Source: Spirodela intermedia (lineage: Eukaryota > Streptophyta > Magnoliopsida > Alismatales > Araceae). From it: a stretch of DNA of 64,000 bases. The translations under genes and the position numbers were made by a program. Below are positions 26,901 to 39,600 of this stretch, piece after piece. Location of the stretch: positions 1,871,001 through 1,935,000 of the forward strand of contig LR746278.1 in NCBI GenBank assembly GCA_902729315.2. The letters run 5' to 3'. Below the pieces are notes generated by a model, which was not told the origin of the DNA, did not search any database, and was given only the letters and a program-made list of their open reading frames with translations. How positions within the stretch are numbered: position 1 is the first letter of the stretch; every line of letters begins with the position of its first letter.

Positions 26901-26932
<32 letters not shown>
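26901..26932. repeat. (GA)n tract in the OVATE gene leader
   Basis: GA repeat on the + strand (CT on the coding strand), ending about 38 bases before the start codon and probably transcribed. Confidence 0.9.
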
Positions 26933-26936
<4 letters not shown>

Positions 26937-26965
26937 TGAGAAGCAGAGTCTTCTTTGAGGGTGGT

Positions 26966-27090
26966 TCATATAGAGCGTCCCGAGCCAGGTAGCTATCTTC
27001 CCTCTTAATGGTGCACTATATGTCGGGGGAGGGGGACCGACGTGGCACCGATTTAAACGGGTCCGGTCCCCACGTGGCAAAGTCCACGTC
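26966..27090 (-). promoter_or_regulatory. Probable OVATE gene promoter: TATA-like box and ACGT-core cluster
   Basis: On the coding strand a CTATATGAA element lies at about 26974-26966, some 105 bases before the ATG. Upstream are three ACGT cores in 50 bases: GACGTGGC near 27039-27046, CACGTGGC at 27071-27078 and CCACGTCA at about 27084-27091. CACGTGGC matches the ABRE/G-box consensus bound by bZIP factors. Function is inferred from motif and position only. Confidence 0.45.
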
Positions 27091-27699
27091 ATCATTCTTG
27101 CCCTATCTTCGATCATTTGGCTATGATCACATCACGCGACTAGAAAACAATTTTATATAACGCCGACGGCAAATCCACCCGAAGCATCCCATCATGCCCC
27201 CCCCACCCGGGTACGATCCCTGGATGCCGATCCGACGGCTGGAATCATGGGAGTGGGAAAGTTGGCGGTCGGTGAGGGGGAGTAAAGGGACCAGGGATGG
27301 GCTTTAAGCGGGGCAGTAAATGCTCTGCATGGGCGAGCTAAGCATAGCGGCGGCAGGAAGGAGGGCCTAAAAATAGGGCCCGTTCCGCAGCGAACATATG
27401 CCTAATTTTGGCTCCTGCACGAGGAGCGTGCGCCCCGAGGGAAAATCCGGGCCGGGCCCAAGCCCACGGCCCGGCCCGTGGCAGCCGGAGAGGTCAACAT
27501 TCGCATTGCTGCCCGCCGGCGCCGCCTGCGCCGCCCGTGGACTAATCGAGCCGCCGTCGCTGTTCACATACCCATTTTGTCCGAAGATGACGCAGTGCGG
27601 CGCAGGCGCTGCAGCAGAGAGAGAGAGAGAGAAAGAGAAACCAGAGAGAGAGAGAGAGAGAGGAGATTTAGCCATGTTGTTGTTGTTGTTTTTGTTTTC
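27091..27699. other. Spacer between the DDX11-like and OVATE genes
   Basis: GC-rich in parts, with GA repeats at about 27619-27661. It holds the 3' flank of the helicase gene and the distal OVATE promoter. Short open frames show no family likeness. Confidence 0.6.
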
Positions 27700-30600
27700 T
27701 TACCTCTGGCGGTTGAATTGGAAGAACTGGCGGAGGAGGCGGTGGACTTCTCCGTAGCCGCCTGTGGGGAAGATGAGGTGGGATCTTATCCACTGGGGGA
27801 GCTTGTCAACGGGTGCTCTCGACGGCTTGGGCCCGTAGCGGGAGTCAACCAGGAGAATGGCGGCGTAGTCCTTGATGTGCCTGATCGCTCGGCCTTGACC
27901 GCGGCCAAAAAGTGAGAGGGAGCAACAGAAAGAAGTGAACGCTGGGAATGACGACCGTTGACTTACCGACCGACTGGTTGACAGCCTTCATGCACAGGTT
28001 CTCGTAGTATTCCCTCCCCCTCTGGCTGCAACTCCTCAGGGCCTCGAATCCAGGCTGACCAAACGTCGTGGCATGAGCCGCTGACTCCCCTAGTCGGTCA
28101 ATATATTTGACCCTCTCCATCAGCTCCACGTCGGATGGGTTCGGATAGGGGAGGCCCACCATGACAACGCAACGGCCCATTCCGTCGCTGAAGTTGATGC
28201 CCTCGGAGACCTTCCCGCCGACGACAGCCAATAGCAACGCGCCACTTGGCCCTTCTTCCCTGGGAGCAATCGCTTCCCTGTACTCTTTAAGTACGAGCTC
28301 GACCTCGCCGCTGCTTCTGGGCTCTCTGAACACGAGCTTCTTCTTCTGGATTCTCGCGAGGACACCTGAAGTCTTCCATGCTTCATATACGAGACCCTCG
28401 TAGTCAAAGGAGGAGAAGAACATCACTATGCCTTCAGGAACGACGGCCGCAAGGTTGCAGAGTAGGCGCCCCAGTTCCTCCATCTGCGGGAGGATGATGC
28501 CGAAGCAGAGAAATCAGCCCAGTCGTCAATGCATGGGATCCTCCACACTACTATGAAAACTATGCTAATATTTGAGCAAGATCTTGAATAACAATAAAGT
28601 TAATCTTGGTTGACTTCCATTAATGGGACAAGGATTACGAGTGATCGACTTTTATGGCAAAATATTTCCATTTATACTAAAAAAACTACAATAAAAGACA
28701 CAAGAAAGAAGGATGAGACATGTGAATCCATGATATTGAGGCAGAGAGATTAAAAAACTCCTTTTTAGGATAACTGCAAAATCGGTAATCTTATAATAAA
28801 TAACTAAATAATATATATTTTAAAAAAAGACTTCTTAGGAGAGTGCCTGCAGCTCAGTAGTGAATATAAAGAAGAGGAGTTTAGGAAAGCCAAGAGCCAA
28901 TACCAACCATATCAGGGGAAGAACGTGAGCTGTAGCTGAAATCAAATGTCTTGCCAGAAGGGCCTCGACAAATGGCAACAGGTAAGATGCTCTCGGGAGG
29001 AACAATGTGATTGCATGAGAAGAAATGCATGTTGTCTGCAGGTAAGCCAGGGAACAAGCGGATTCTTGTCTCCTCAATCGGCTGAAGAGTTCCCCCTGCC
29101 AGGACCACTGCATGCGCTTCTTCCGTTATCTGTAAAAATTCAGGAATCATTTATAATTACAGCACTAAATAAAATAACATCATGATATGTATCTAAGCCA
29201 ACAAGGTTCACTCAAGACCTCGGAAAATATCTTGTCTCCAGAAAGCATGACAAATTTAAGGCACCCTTCTCCGGAATTCTCGGGGCACAAATGGAGTCGT
29301 CTTGAGATTATCATTCTTCCATCATCATTGCTATATGTGAGGGAATACAACAGATCGGACAGTGCCTGGAAACTTGATATGATAGTTCCCTCAGGAATGT
29401 TGTTCTCGTCCTCATCAAGCTGCAGATGTCTGCGCAAGCTAGAAACTTTTGCACCGTAGCCACTGACCTATACAATAAGAAAAGATAATTTCTTAGAGTA
29501 TAGGAAACACAATTTGAACTTACAAGCCAAAAAGCATAGTACCTTATGGATGATATTAGATTCCTTTATGTACTGGCACAATTTTACCAAGTTGATGTTG
29601 TCAATTTCAAGAGAAAATAAGAATTCATTTATGGTCAATGAAGAATCAGCAGCAATTTTTGATTCAGATGAATTTTCAGCAGTGCTGGGAGTGTCACTCT
29701 CATCTCTGAGCAGTATGCCAAGAAAGGCCTTTGTTAGACCCATAATTGTCTGGATGTATCGTCGATTGCCAGCTCCCAGACAAGCACGGAACCTCTCAAA
29801 GTATATGTCAAGGTAGGATCGTACATTATCTAACTGAAAATGGAAAAAACACGTCAGACTCTGGCCACAATTTCTCCCTTTGTCGGAAAGAGAATAAATC
29901 AAATCCTTACAAATTAACAAACAATTATCCTCTAAGCTTGATTAGAAAGACAGTGATTATTTTTTCTAACTCTCTGGAATGATATTTTCTAATTTAGAAG
30001 AAAAAATATTACCATAGTCCATGAAAAAAATAAACATTTCAACAATGCGTAGAATATTTTATAATGGTAAACCTTGCTTGTACCTGAGAAACAGTGACCC
30101 TTGAGTTATACATGTTGGTAAGAGAGTCTGCAAGGTTGTGCGCTTCATCTATGATTACAATGTTGTTCTTCAAATTCAAACCAAGTGACTCACGTGCAGA
30201 TTTCAGGAGAAGAGATTGATATGGAAGGATTACAATGTCAGCTGCTGGGACAACTCTCCGGGCACCATAATATGGACAGGTTCCAATCTTCTTCCCAAGA
30301 TCAATAAGATCCTCAATGTCCAAGATATCTCGGTCAAGTACTTCATTCCTGAGTTTTGTTTGCAGACTTCTCTTTTTGAGCATTGGACAGCCAATTGAAG
30401 CTTTTCTCCGGTGAATTTTCCCTCCCCCACTCTGTACCTACGTATTGTGACTTCAGTATAAGTGATCAGAAAACAAATGATTCCAACTGAGTTAGAAGGG
30501 AGAGATGGCATATCACACCGCTGGAGACAAGATTTATATTACAAATAGAGTAAACAAGTTATTATATCCCCATTAAACTCAGTACTAACGCTATCACAAA

Positions 30601-31815
30601 TTAATGACTGTACGAGAAGTCCTGGTCCTCAATTGAAACGAGATGGATCACATACTATCTGCATGAAGAGTATACCACCAATTATGAAAAGGAATATTTT
30701 TCCCTGGTTTTCTTTAAAAAATTCCATGACTTATAATTTCCTCAGTAGGTTATTATCAACTTTGATTGTAACAAAAACGGGAGACAGGAAGGGTATCGGT
30801 TATGCCCAATACCTTACATTTGGACTCTTTTACATTCTTGCCTTTTTTATTCGTCTGCAGCTCCAAACATCTCTCATTGATCCTGTTTGAATTCCCCAAT
30901 TTTAAAACCCCTGCGGAGACGGAAAATGTAAGAAACATGCAAAACAAGATGTGCCCAACTTGCTACCAAGTTAGAGCTGCACCTTTATTGATGCATAAAT
31001 TCTTCCTGGCGCCCAAGCAAATTGCATTAAGTTCAGAAGCAAACTTCGTCTTCTTGAACTCTCCCACAAATTGTGACAGCTGTGAATGGGTTCTGCTACA
31101 AAAATAGATCTTCGGAGTCACCTCCACGTCGTCTTCTATTATGTCAGAAGCTTCATCTTCTTCATCGCTGCTGTTCCAACCGGAACCCCTCTCTCTCTTC
31201 GTCTTAAACTTCCCAGTTCCTAACATCTCATCTTCTTCGCTCTCGTATTCTTCTACCAGAAACTCCGCCTCGTCAATTTCCACGGGATTGTCAGAAGAAA
31301 CCTCTTCTGCTCTCCGCACATCACTGTACTTCCTGGGTGACGACCTAGTATTATGTACGGTACCCAATTTCCTTCCCTTTGTCTGTACCTGGTGAATCTC
31401 CACAGAATCAACGATGAAATCCCTCATCCAATCCGGCTCTTCTTCGTCGCAACAAGTCGTTTTCGTTGCACGCACCTTCTGCTCAACTTTAGCCCGCTGC
31501 CTCCGATCAACGATCCACTGCAGCGCGCTACAGATGATGCTCAGGGTTTTTCCGGTTCCTAAACAAGTGAACGAGGCAGAAACACGCCATATCGAATAAT
31601 CAATCAACTATCACACATTGGAAGAGGAAGGACTGTGAAGGAAGAGGACGGCACTGCTGATCCACCTGTGGGGCTCTCCAGCATGGCGACGCCTCCTCTG
31701 TCGAGTGACCCGTACAGAGCAACCATGAAGTCGCTCTGTATTGGATATGGATCATACGGGAATGCCGGGAACTCGCGCCTCGGTTTCGGCGGCGGCGGCG
31801 GCGGCGCCACCTCCA

Positions 31816-31816
<1 letters not shown>
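27700..31816 (-). CDS. DDX11: DDX11/CHL1-like ATP-dependent DNA helicase (XPD-type, Fe-S)
   Basis: Nine exons on the - strand: 31816-31666, 31558-30983, 30910-30813, 30437-30084, 29833-29543, 29467-29219, 29129-28908, 28483-27967, 27893-27700. Phases close to 883 residues, close to the length I recall for the Arabidopsis homologue. Motif I SPTGTGKT is split by intron 1. Motif Ia region YFCSRTHSQLSQF, then the four Fe-S cysteines: KNLCIN, NERCLE, GCPML and GTCPYY. Motif II is DEAH in VIIDEAHNLAD; VGGKVSEGINFSD and QSVGRAIRHIKDYA are motifs V and VI. Family members unwind forked and G-quadruplex DNA and support sister-chromatid cohesion. I chose ATG 31816 (MEVAPPPPPP); an in-frame ATG at 31894 would add 26 residues, partly encoded by a GA repeat. 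Exon 1 carries a Pro run. Confidence 0.95.
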
Positions 31817-31849
<33 letters not shown>

Positions 31850-32812
31850 ACCTTCGAATCTCCGTTCGATCAGTTCTCGTCTCGTAGTCGCCACAGGCGC
31901 CTGTTTCCCGCGCTCACGATACGGGCAAGTATCAAATAGCCCAGTATAAGATAATGGGCCTGGGATTTTACCAAATTACGCCAGGTACCCCTGGATTGAT
32001 GGGCCCCATATTCGACCCAGATTGCGATAAATCTCACGAATAACTATTTACGTTTAATTAAACCACGCGATTTATTTTTTTACAATGAACAAAGTTATTT
32101 AAATTAATCAACGGTTTTTTAGTCCCCCCTAAGACGAAGTTTCCAGAACGCAACACGCTTAGCACGTGATGACGCACCGACGAGATATTTCTGCAGTTGA
32201 CTGTTCTTTCTAACCCGTCGGCGAGCGGGCCGGAGATCGTGGAGGATGACGCCGGTGAGCTCCCTGTTGACGGCGACGGGAACGGCGGCTGATCTTCTTA
32301 CCGGCGTGAGGAAGCGGTAAGATCCGGCGGATCTATCTCTTCCTTGGTTCTTCTTCGTTGCTGGTCGGCATGGTGGGACCTCTCAGGAGCGGATCGGCAC
32401 GCTATTCTTCTTCAGCTGCGTGTCGAGTGGGGACACCTCCTGCAGCCGGTCGTCTTCTCCGCCTTGCTCTAGTAAGTTTTTCACCGAGGATTCCGTGGAG
32501 ATGGGAGTAGTTGCGTTGACAGCAAAGCAGCACAGGGCCGCCGTTATCGTCTGGTGTGGCCAACGGAGGGGGAGGTTGGGGGGGGTGTCTTTCGTAAGCT
32601 GGACGGAAAAGCGACGCCGCCGACGTGGGCGAACGCCTACGTGGTGAGGAGTGTGGGGATCAGATTACGGAAACGTGTGGTCTTCACGTTGCTGGCGCCG
32701 GATCTTTTCCTTAAAGCCGCAGGGAAGGGAAGGGGAGGGGAGGTCATCACAACCGTGGCAAGGTCTTCTCCTAGGCTCGATCTTTCCGAGATCCTAGGGA
32801 TCAGCGGTGGCC
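31817..32812. promoter_or_regulatory. Divergent promoter region of the DDX11-like gene and NYC1
   Basis: One kilobase separates the two start codons, so both promoters must lie here. A palindromic G-box CACGTG sits at 32163-32168, about 650 bases before the NYC1 start and followed by a TGACG-type motif. Senescence regulators of the bZIP and PIF families act through G-boxes on NYC1 in other plants, so the site is a candidate; use here is inference. The stretch 32210-32810 is GC-rich and has open frames without family likeness, probably the NYC1 leader. Confidence 0.5.
31819..31848. repeat. (CT)n tract directly before the DDX11-like start codon
   Basis: GA repeat on the coding strand, ending two bases before ATG 31816. 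If translation began at ATG 31894 this tract would encode an Arg-Glu repeat. Confidence 0.93.
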
Positions 32813-35800
32813 ATGGCTGCGGCCGCTGCGGTGGCGGGGAAACTCCCCTCCCACGCTTCCCACGTCGACCTATCAAAGGCCGAGTGCAGGCGCAGAGTCC
32901 GCTTGTTCCTGCACTCTAACCCCGCGGCGTTTGGTGGGATATCGTGCCTTGACGCCCCCGGCCGCAGACGTTGGCTTACCTTTCAACCCTGCCGCTCGTT
33001 CCGATCGGAGGACGGGGGTGGTCAGCCGCCGGAGGAGAAGGCCGGGGATGGCGCGAAGGGTGTTATTCCTGAAGAACGAGGCTCTCGGTTGCAGGGGAGG
33101 CGGAAAGGGGGACTTTACTCCCTGAAATCTTTGATTGTCAGGCTCACTGGATCGAGATCGCAGTACGAAGGACAGTACAAGAAGGCGGTGGAGAAGGCAG
33201 AGGCCATGTTCTTTTCCGTAAGATATTCTTCTTCGTCGGTTCGGTAGGAAATCTGATTTAAAAACTTTGGCTAATTTACAAGACAATTAACTACCTCCGG
33301 AGTCTTTTTCCATATCCTCTCGTTAACATTTCTCTGCCATGGCGAGATTTTCCCATTGGGGGTTTAGTTATTGGCTATGTGAAATCTGATCTGTATTTCA
33401 GAAGTAGGGTAGAAAGTGCTTGGCTAAGCCATCCAAAGCACATTCACCTCCGTCTCAGCGTTGTCTCTTTTGTTACTGTTTTCAGTTTGCCACCCACTTC
33501 GGTAGATACCTCGTCACCATGATGAGCACTGGAGTTATACTCTCAATTGGCTTTCAACTGTCAGGTTAGCAGATACTAAATGTTCCACACCAAATGCTTC
33601 ACTTTTCCTTAGCTGCACGTATTCTGTTGAGCTAACCGACTTTTTTTTTCTTCTGCTACTCTGAAGGCGGGGACAGTCAGATGAATACATTGATATGGTA
33701 CAGCTGGCTTGGTGGAATAGTCATAGGAACCATGGTCGGTGCAAATATGGTTTTAGAAGAACATTGCCGAGCTGGACCTCGCAATATTGTCATCACTGGG
33801 AGGTATCACATTGTTACCTTGTTTCCATTTTGTCATGTGAAATATGAATAATGGGTGGTCTAAATCGCACGATCTTATGGTACTTAGTTTTTTTCGAGCA
33901 TCTCCTTCATTTGAGGATGTTTACATTCTCTAGAAATGGAAAGATTACGAAAATGGTTATCAATAATTCTATATGCTTTTTATTATTTGTCTGGTTTTCG
34001 CCACACAATGAAGCGTGTTTTTTATTCAGAAATCCAACTTAGATGAAGGGTCACTTATCGCTAGTTTCGTGTTAAATTGACTATTGTAATTTTTATTTTC
34101 AGTCCTTATCATAGATTATTTCCCTTTCACTAATAATTCCTCCTATACTTCTTGCAGTACCAGAGGACTTGGCAAAGCTCTGGCGCGAGAGTTTCTCCTT
34201 TCGGGAGATCGTGTTGTTATTGCTTCTCGCAGGTTGGCACTATGCCATCTGTTTCGTATCGTTGAACGCTATTTGTTTCCATACTTCCCAGTAACTTATA
34301 TTATGGCCTTCTTTTTTAATGCAGCCCTGAATCGGTTCAGCTGACTGTGGAAGAGCTTGAAGAAAATATAAAGGAAGGTATGACTGTGGCAGGCAGAAAG
34401 TCTAAAACAAATTTGTCTCATGCAAAAGTCACTGGAACTGCATGTGATGTTTGTAAACCTGATGATGTGAGGAAGTTGGCCAACTTCGCTGTCAGTGAGC
34501 TCGGTACGATAGACATCTGGGTGAGTCACAGGTTTTGTGTCTAGGATGCCATCATCTTACATGATTTTTAACCTGTCTCATCACAATCTATGCACACACA
34601 AATGCACTGCACTGACAACTGCTCCCCGTAGCCTCTATGCATTTCAAAAATAGATGTTAAAGACAATGATGGTAGTGAAAAGTACGGTCCAGTACATGCG
34701 TTGTATTCCATAAGATCATCATTCTTGCATAAGATGGCGACTTACATCGTACGCATTATCCGTCAAGCTACTGCAATTGATGCACACTCCAATTTCCCAC
34801 AGCTCTTTTATAGCATCTGTGATATAAGAATCTCATGTGGAGAATGGGATAAGCATAATTTTTTGGGAAAATTATGCTTTCATTTATACGGAATTATGAA
34901 AGTTTGGTCGTACCTTTTACTTTCATATCGTCTGTGTTTTGCTTTCGTTGCATAGAATTCTCCATGATGCTTCATTCCACATCTGAACCGTCAAACTTGC
35001 ACTTCTTTTCTACACAATAAATTGTGAATTTATTTTCCTGTATGTTCTGAACAGATAAACAATGCTGGCATGAACAAAGGCTTCAGACCATTGCTACAAT
35101 TCACAGATGAAGATATTGTACAGGTACAAATCCAATTGATCCACGGACCAAGATATTTTGCCAGCATTCAATCTCAATATCTACTATGTATTCTCCGGTG
35201 GTTCACCCTTGATTTGCCAGACAATCTGATAGAATATATTGTATAATTCCAACTTATACGTATAGCAACCAATAATTCTCAGGTATGAAGCGAGCATTGT
35301 AGTTTTTCACCAAATTTTCTACCCATCGGTGGTTTCATGATCAATTACATTTGGAGTGGTTGCTGTCAGATTGGATCTCTAGTTTGCAACTGATAATCCT
35401 TCTTTCTTTTTCTTTTTTTAATCTAAGTAAGTTATCATTTCCAATGACCTCAGATTGTATCAACCAATTTGGTTGGATCCTTAGTCTGCACGAGAGAAGC
35501 CATGCGGATTATGAATTCTCAGGAGAAGGGGGGTCACATCTTCAACATGGATGGAGCGGGTTCGGGGGGCTCCAGCACCCCCTTGACCGCCGTGTAAGTT
35601 TCACTTCCGTAGATCGTTCCAATCAGTTCATATATTTGCCTTTTCTATATGTATGTATATAAAAATAATAATAATAATAACCCGAGTTATGGACCCACTT
35701 AATGCTCCAATTAATTCATACATTTGATTTGATTAATTTCCACAGGTACGGGTCCACCAAATGCGGGCTGAGGCAGTTCCAGGCGTCACTGCTGAAGGAA

Positions 35801-36451
35801 TGCAAACGGTCCAAGGTCGGTGTCCACACGGCGTCCCCGGGAATGGTACTGACTGAGCTTCTTCTCAGGTACCACCACACCTCCTTCCGAACACCTCGTG
35901 TCCCTCTTTGGATCATCACTATGACACCGACGATTTACACTGTCTTTTCCGTCTCTTCTGCCGCGCTCGCAGTGGGTCGAGCTTGAGGAACAAGCAGATG
36001 TTCAACATCATCTGCGAGCTGCCGGAGACCGTGGCCCGGACGCTGGTCCCCAGGATGCGAGTGGTCAAAGGCAGCGGCAAGGCGGTCAACTACCTGACCC
36101 CCCCTCGGATCCTCCTCGCCCTCGTCACCGCCTGGCTCCGCCGCGGCCGCTGGTTCGACGACCAGGTACCTTACCCACTTGACTCCACTCACCGGCGACC
36201 CTCCCCCCACCGCCGCCGCCGCTCCTCACAAAGATCCTCCCTCTTTCCCTCCTTCCCGTCGACAGGGCCGGGCGCTGTACGCGGCGGAGGCGGACCGGAT
36301 ACGCAACTGGGCCGAGAGCCGCGCGCGCTTCTCCTTCACCGACGCCATGGAAATGTACGCGGAGAGTACCTGGCTCTCCGTCTTCTCCCTCTCCGTGGTC
36401 TGCGCTTTCATCATCCTCTCCAGCTCCGCCGCCGCCTTCCCTGGCACCTGA
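32813..36451 (+). CDS. NYC1: Chlorophyll(ide) b reductase NYC1, chloroplastic
   Basis: Ten exons: 32813-33217, 33486-33564, 33667-33802, 34158-34232, 34325-34520, 35055-35123, 35454-35593, 35746-35868, 35973-36165, 36266-36451. All phases close and give 533 residues. NYC1 reduces chlorophyll b to 7-hydroxymethyl chlorophyll a in thylakoids, the first step of chlorophyll b and light-harvesting complex breakdown (family knowledge). The first 135 residues are Ala/Arg/Ser-rich, fitting a transit peptide plus stroma-side region. Hydrophobic segments follow at about 139-160 and 170-190. The short-chain dehydrogenase core has TGSTRGLG (about 205-212), NNAG after exon 6 begins, and the catalytic YGSTK (about 368-372). 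A C-terminal hydrophobic helix (about 508-530) distinguishes NYC1 from its soluble partner NOL. The start is ATG 32813. Confidence 0.95.
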
Positions 36452-36933
36452 TTCAGCGCTCACCAGACTGAAACAGAAGAACAACGCTTAGCATCCTCCC
36501 CTCCCCCCCCATCTGCCCCTCCACCATTGGGAAAGGAAGGGAGGGGTGGATTTCATGAGGAGAAGGCCCTCCAGCACACACAGGGCGGCTCTTCCTCTCT
36601 CATCAGATTATTGAGATTATAAGAGGAGCCTGATGAGGAGGAGGAGATGGATGGATGAATGGTTGGAGCAGCGGGACCAGATGGGTGTGCCACTGCAAGT
36701 CCCCGGCGAGCTTGTGGGATCGAATAGAGCTGGGTAGAATTTGGAGTGCCCTCAAAGCCTGTGATTCCAAGGGCTATTGATGTCTCTACATACTGAATGG
36801 AGGGAAATTTCCTCATTCGGCAATAGCTGCATCAAAGGTTTTGATTTGATTCTCGCGTTTTTTTTTTTTTTTTTCCAGCTCAATCCAATTGAGGGAACAG
36901 AGTGACGGCGCAGAAATTCACCAGAATAAGGGA

Positions 36934-36961
<28 letters not shown>
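36934..36961. repeat. (AT)n microsatellite
   Basis: About 27 bases of TA repeat running into TGTGTG, 480 bases after the NYC1 stop. Confidence 0.93.
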
Positions 36962-36966
<5 letters not shown>

Positions 36967-37368
36967 ATACTGTTGAATTTACCCAAAATTAGAAACTCCG
37001 GGAAAAAGAAAAACTGATGGAAAAAAAATGGGTTCTTCGACGCATCAGACATGTAATGACTACTACTACTTCACATGCTTCTGATGGTGAAGTCATATGA
37101 AATAAATAGACGGTGGACCAGGTTGATATTCTTTGACTTCTGGATGAAAATAAATGATTTGTTTTGGATTTGGGTGAATACAAAGTAGGCCAATGATAAA
37201 TGAATAAAAATCTGTAGATATTCATAAACTAAGCGGATATATTCTTAGAACATATCATCACTGTTCGTCGAACACAAGCTGAAGTTATTAGAAAATATAG
37301 TCACTCCCATATTCTTAAAGGGAAAAGGAGGGGGAGAGGGGGGTTCACGGGGGCACCATCTCGGTGCA

Positions 37369-37393
37369 ACACACACACACACACACACACACA
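37369..37393. repeat. (CA)n microsatellite
   Basis: About 25 bases of AC repeat in the spacer. Confidence 0.93.
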
Positions 37394-38470
37394 GAGGCAC
37401 ATCACACGATTTAGGTGATTTCTAGCTTTCCTCCTCTGGTTAAGGAGCAAGCCAAGTTAGCACAAATCAGCACAAGCATGGCCAACGAAATCGTAACCTG
37501 TAGACTGAATATAAAGTCAGCGGGTGTTTTTTTAGGAGCAACACGTATAGGCACAGAAACAAGGGTTCATTTATAATGAGACTAATTTGTAAGCGCCAAT
37601 ATTCAAAAACCCTTTAAAAACTCAAATCGAAAAACCAAGGATTCATGAGAATCAGGCGGAAGCATCATTCCTGGAAGAAAGCAAGGAACAAGGGTAGAAA
37701 AAAAAAATCAAGGTCAAAGCAAGAATCCATTAGTAAATAATAAATACCTCTCCCCACCCCCACCTACAATGACTGAAGCAATTCTAACCATCAGGACGCT
37801 AGATCACATGGCTAACCTGCATCCGCAAGACCCACTCTGATTCAGAAGCTTGGGCCAATTTATCTTTCTATCAGGATTGAGCATGAACTCTCAATGGCCT
37901 TTTCTGCATCATTCAAGAGAAGGGTAAGACTGTGGGTTCTAACCTCCAAAAGCGCTGGTTCAAACCTCGAAAAATGTAGCTTGTCCATACTGATCTTAGA
38001 TTCTCCTCGGATGTCTATTCATGGAGTATTGAATGTAGCTTGGATGCCCATGGTTGCAGTTGTCTACTGTTCTCAGAAAGAAAAAAAAAACAGGTACATC
38101 TCACAGAAATTAGTCACTTGAAATGAGGACAGCATGCTATTTACTGACGAGATGTCGGATCAGAATGGCAGTCTGTGGATGGGGCATCTCAAGATTCAAG
38201 CCACATATTAGGATGTGATTGGATAACCATAAATTCGCCTTGCCGAGATGTCCTGAGAAACCGGGACCCTGGACCTCTGGCCCAATCACTATAAAAAGAA
38301 AGCCGCCTCATTGGATATGCTCACATTGACTAGCTCTTTCTGTGTACGATCAGATGCAGGGAGGAGCTTCATATGCAATTGCTAGGTAACCGAATATCGT
38401 ATAACCGTGTAAACATGCATATTCAGAAATATGACTGGTTTAAGGATTCAAAGATGCAGACATTTCACAA

Positions 38471-38580
38471 AGAAGGTAGGGATTACATCATTTCGAAAAA
38501 AAATACATAACCAGATCAATCTACATACATATAGAAGGTAGGCATTGCATCTTTTTGAAAAAACTACATAACCAGATCTA
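38471..38580. repeat. Two-copy tandem repeat, 62-base period
   Basis: AGAAGGTAGG occurs at 38471 and 38533. Each copy goes on to a poly-A stretch and then ACATAACCAGATC. The second copy is slightly shortened. Confidence 0.8.
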
Positions 38581-39088
38581 CCCGTCGACAATGAATCCTT
38601 GTGAAAATCCTACATGACAAACCTTACGGTCCATTTGAAGAAATATATCCCTCTTTTTTTATGGGTGGTAGCAAGGCTAGAGCGTGAATCTACAAGATGA
38701 TTTAGGGCAGCAACATCAAGACTTAAACACTTCGCCAATTCAAGTAATATGGGTACTTCTAAAGTTTTCAAAATCTACTGCTTTCTTGACCTTTAACTGG
38801 ATTTTCGGACGCATACAGTGGTAGATAGACTAAAGATGCACTTCATCTCTCCAGGCGTGCACATAGACCAATGCATTGAAATATTTTAGGTGAAGTGGAG
38901 ACCAAAAGATCGCATTCTCCTTCTCAAAGGACAAAGTCCCCAAACCACATGCAAAAGCCCCAATGGGAGAAATGAAAAAAAGAATAATCTCCGAGTTGAT
39001 TCCTGTAACACATTTACCGGGAAAGATGTTGCTCCACGAGTACTGTTTCTCACACAAGTGTGATGCTATGCGGCGCATGAACGATAGA

Positions 39089-39350
39089 TATTGACAGTAG
39101 ATTTTAGTTACACCCAATAATTGCAGGACCGATATGGAACTAATGGCCACGGTATAGATGAAAATAATGAACATGTGGGAAGAAGATGGATTCGGCATCG
39201 TGAGATGTTTCAAGTCGTAGAAGAAAATATTGACAGTAGATTCAAGTTACAGGCAATAATTCCAGAACCCACTTGGGACTACTGCCACTTTATAGAAGAA
39301 AATATTGAACCAGAGGGAAGAAGATGGATTCGTCATACGTGAGATCTTTC
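39089..39350. repeat. Two-copy tandem repeat, 139-base period
   Basis: TATTGACAGTAGATT starts each copy at 39089 and 39228. Both carry GGAAGAAGATGGATTCG and end in GAT(G/C)TTTC. The copies have diverged in the middle, so the duplication is not recent. An open frame across it repeats the residues RRWIRH and is probably incidental. Confidence 0.85.
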
Positions 39351-39600
39351 TATTGAAAATTGCCGCGTAAGGGACAAATTCCATGAAGCATCAGAAGCTG
39401 CTTTCAAGATAATATTCTCTTTTATTGCAGAGAATACAGCTCTTCGGCTGAACATTGACGAGAGAACTGCAGTAGCACTACATTGCCAAACAGCAGAGAA
39501 CAGCATAAAACAAACCACCCAAGGCAAGAGTCAAACTTCTTGAAATAGCATCAGTACAGAAACCAAAACGGGGGCGATTGTTCCTCTTAAGAGAAGCTTC

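Larger units (their letters stand above)
36452..39600. other. 3.1-kb gene-free spacer with short tandem repeats
   Basis: Lies between convergent NYC1 and the complex I gene. It contains NYC1 3' sequence, an AT tract, a CA tract and two small tandem duplications. No open frame shows a known family or a splice pattern that extends it. Confidence 0.65.

Noticed and set aside
32807-32812. NYC1 start two codons upstream
   Set aside because: That codon is GTG. The first ATG in frame is at 32813.
39121-39342. 73-codon open frame with a repeated RRWIRH sequence
   Set aside because: The internal repeat comes from the 139-base tandem duplication. There is no family match or splice context.
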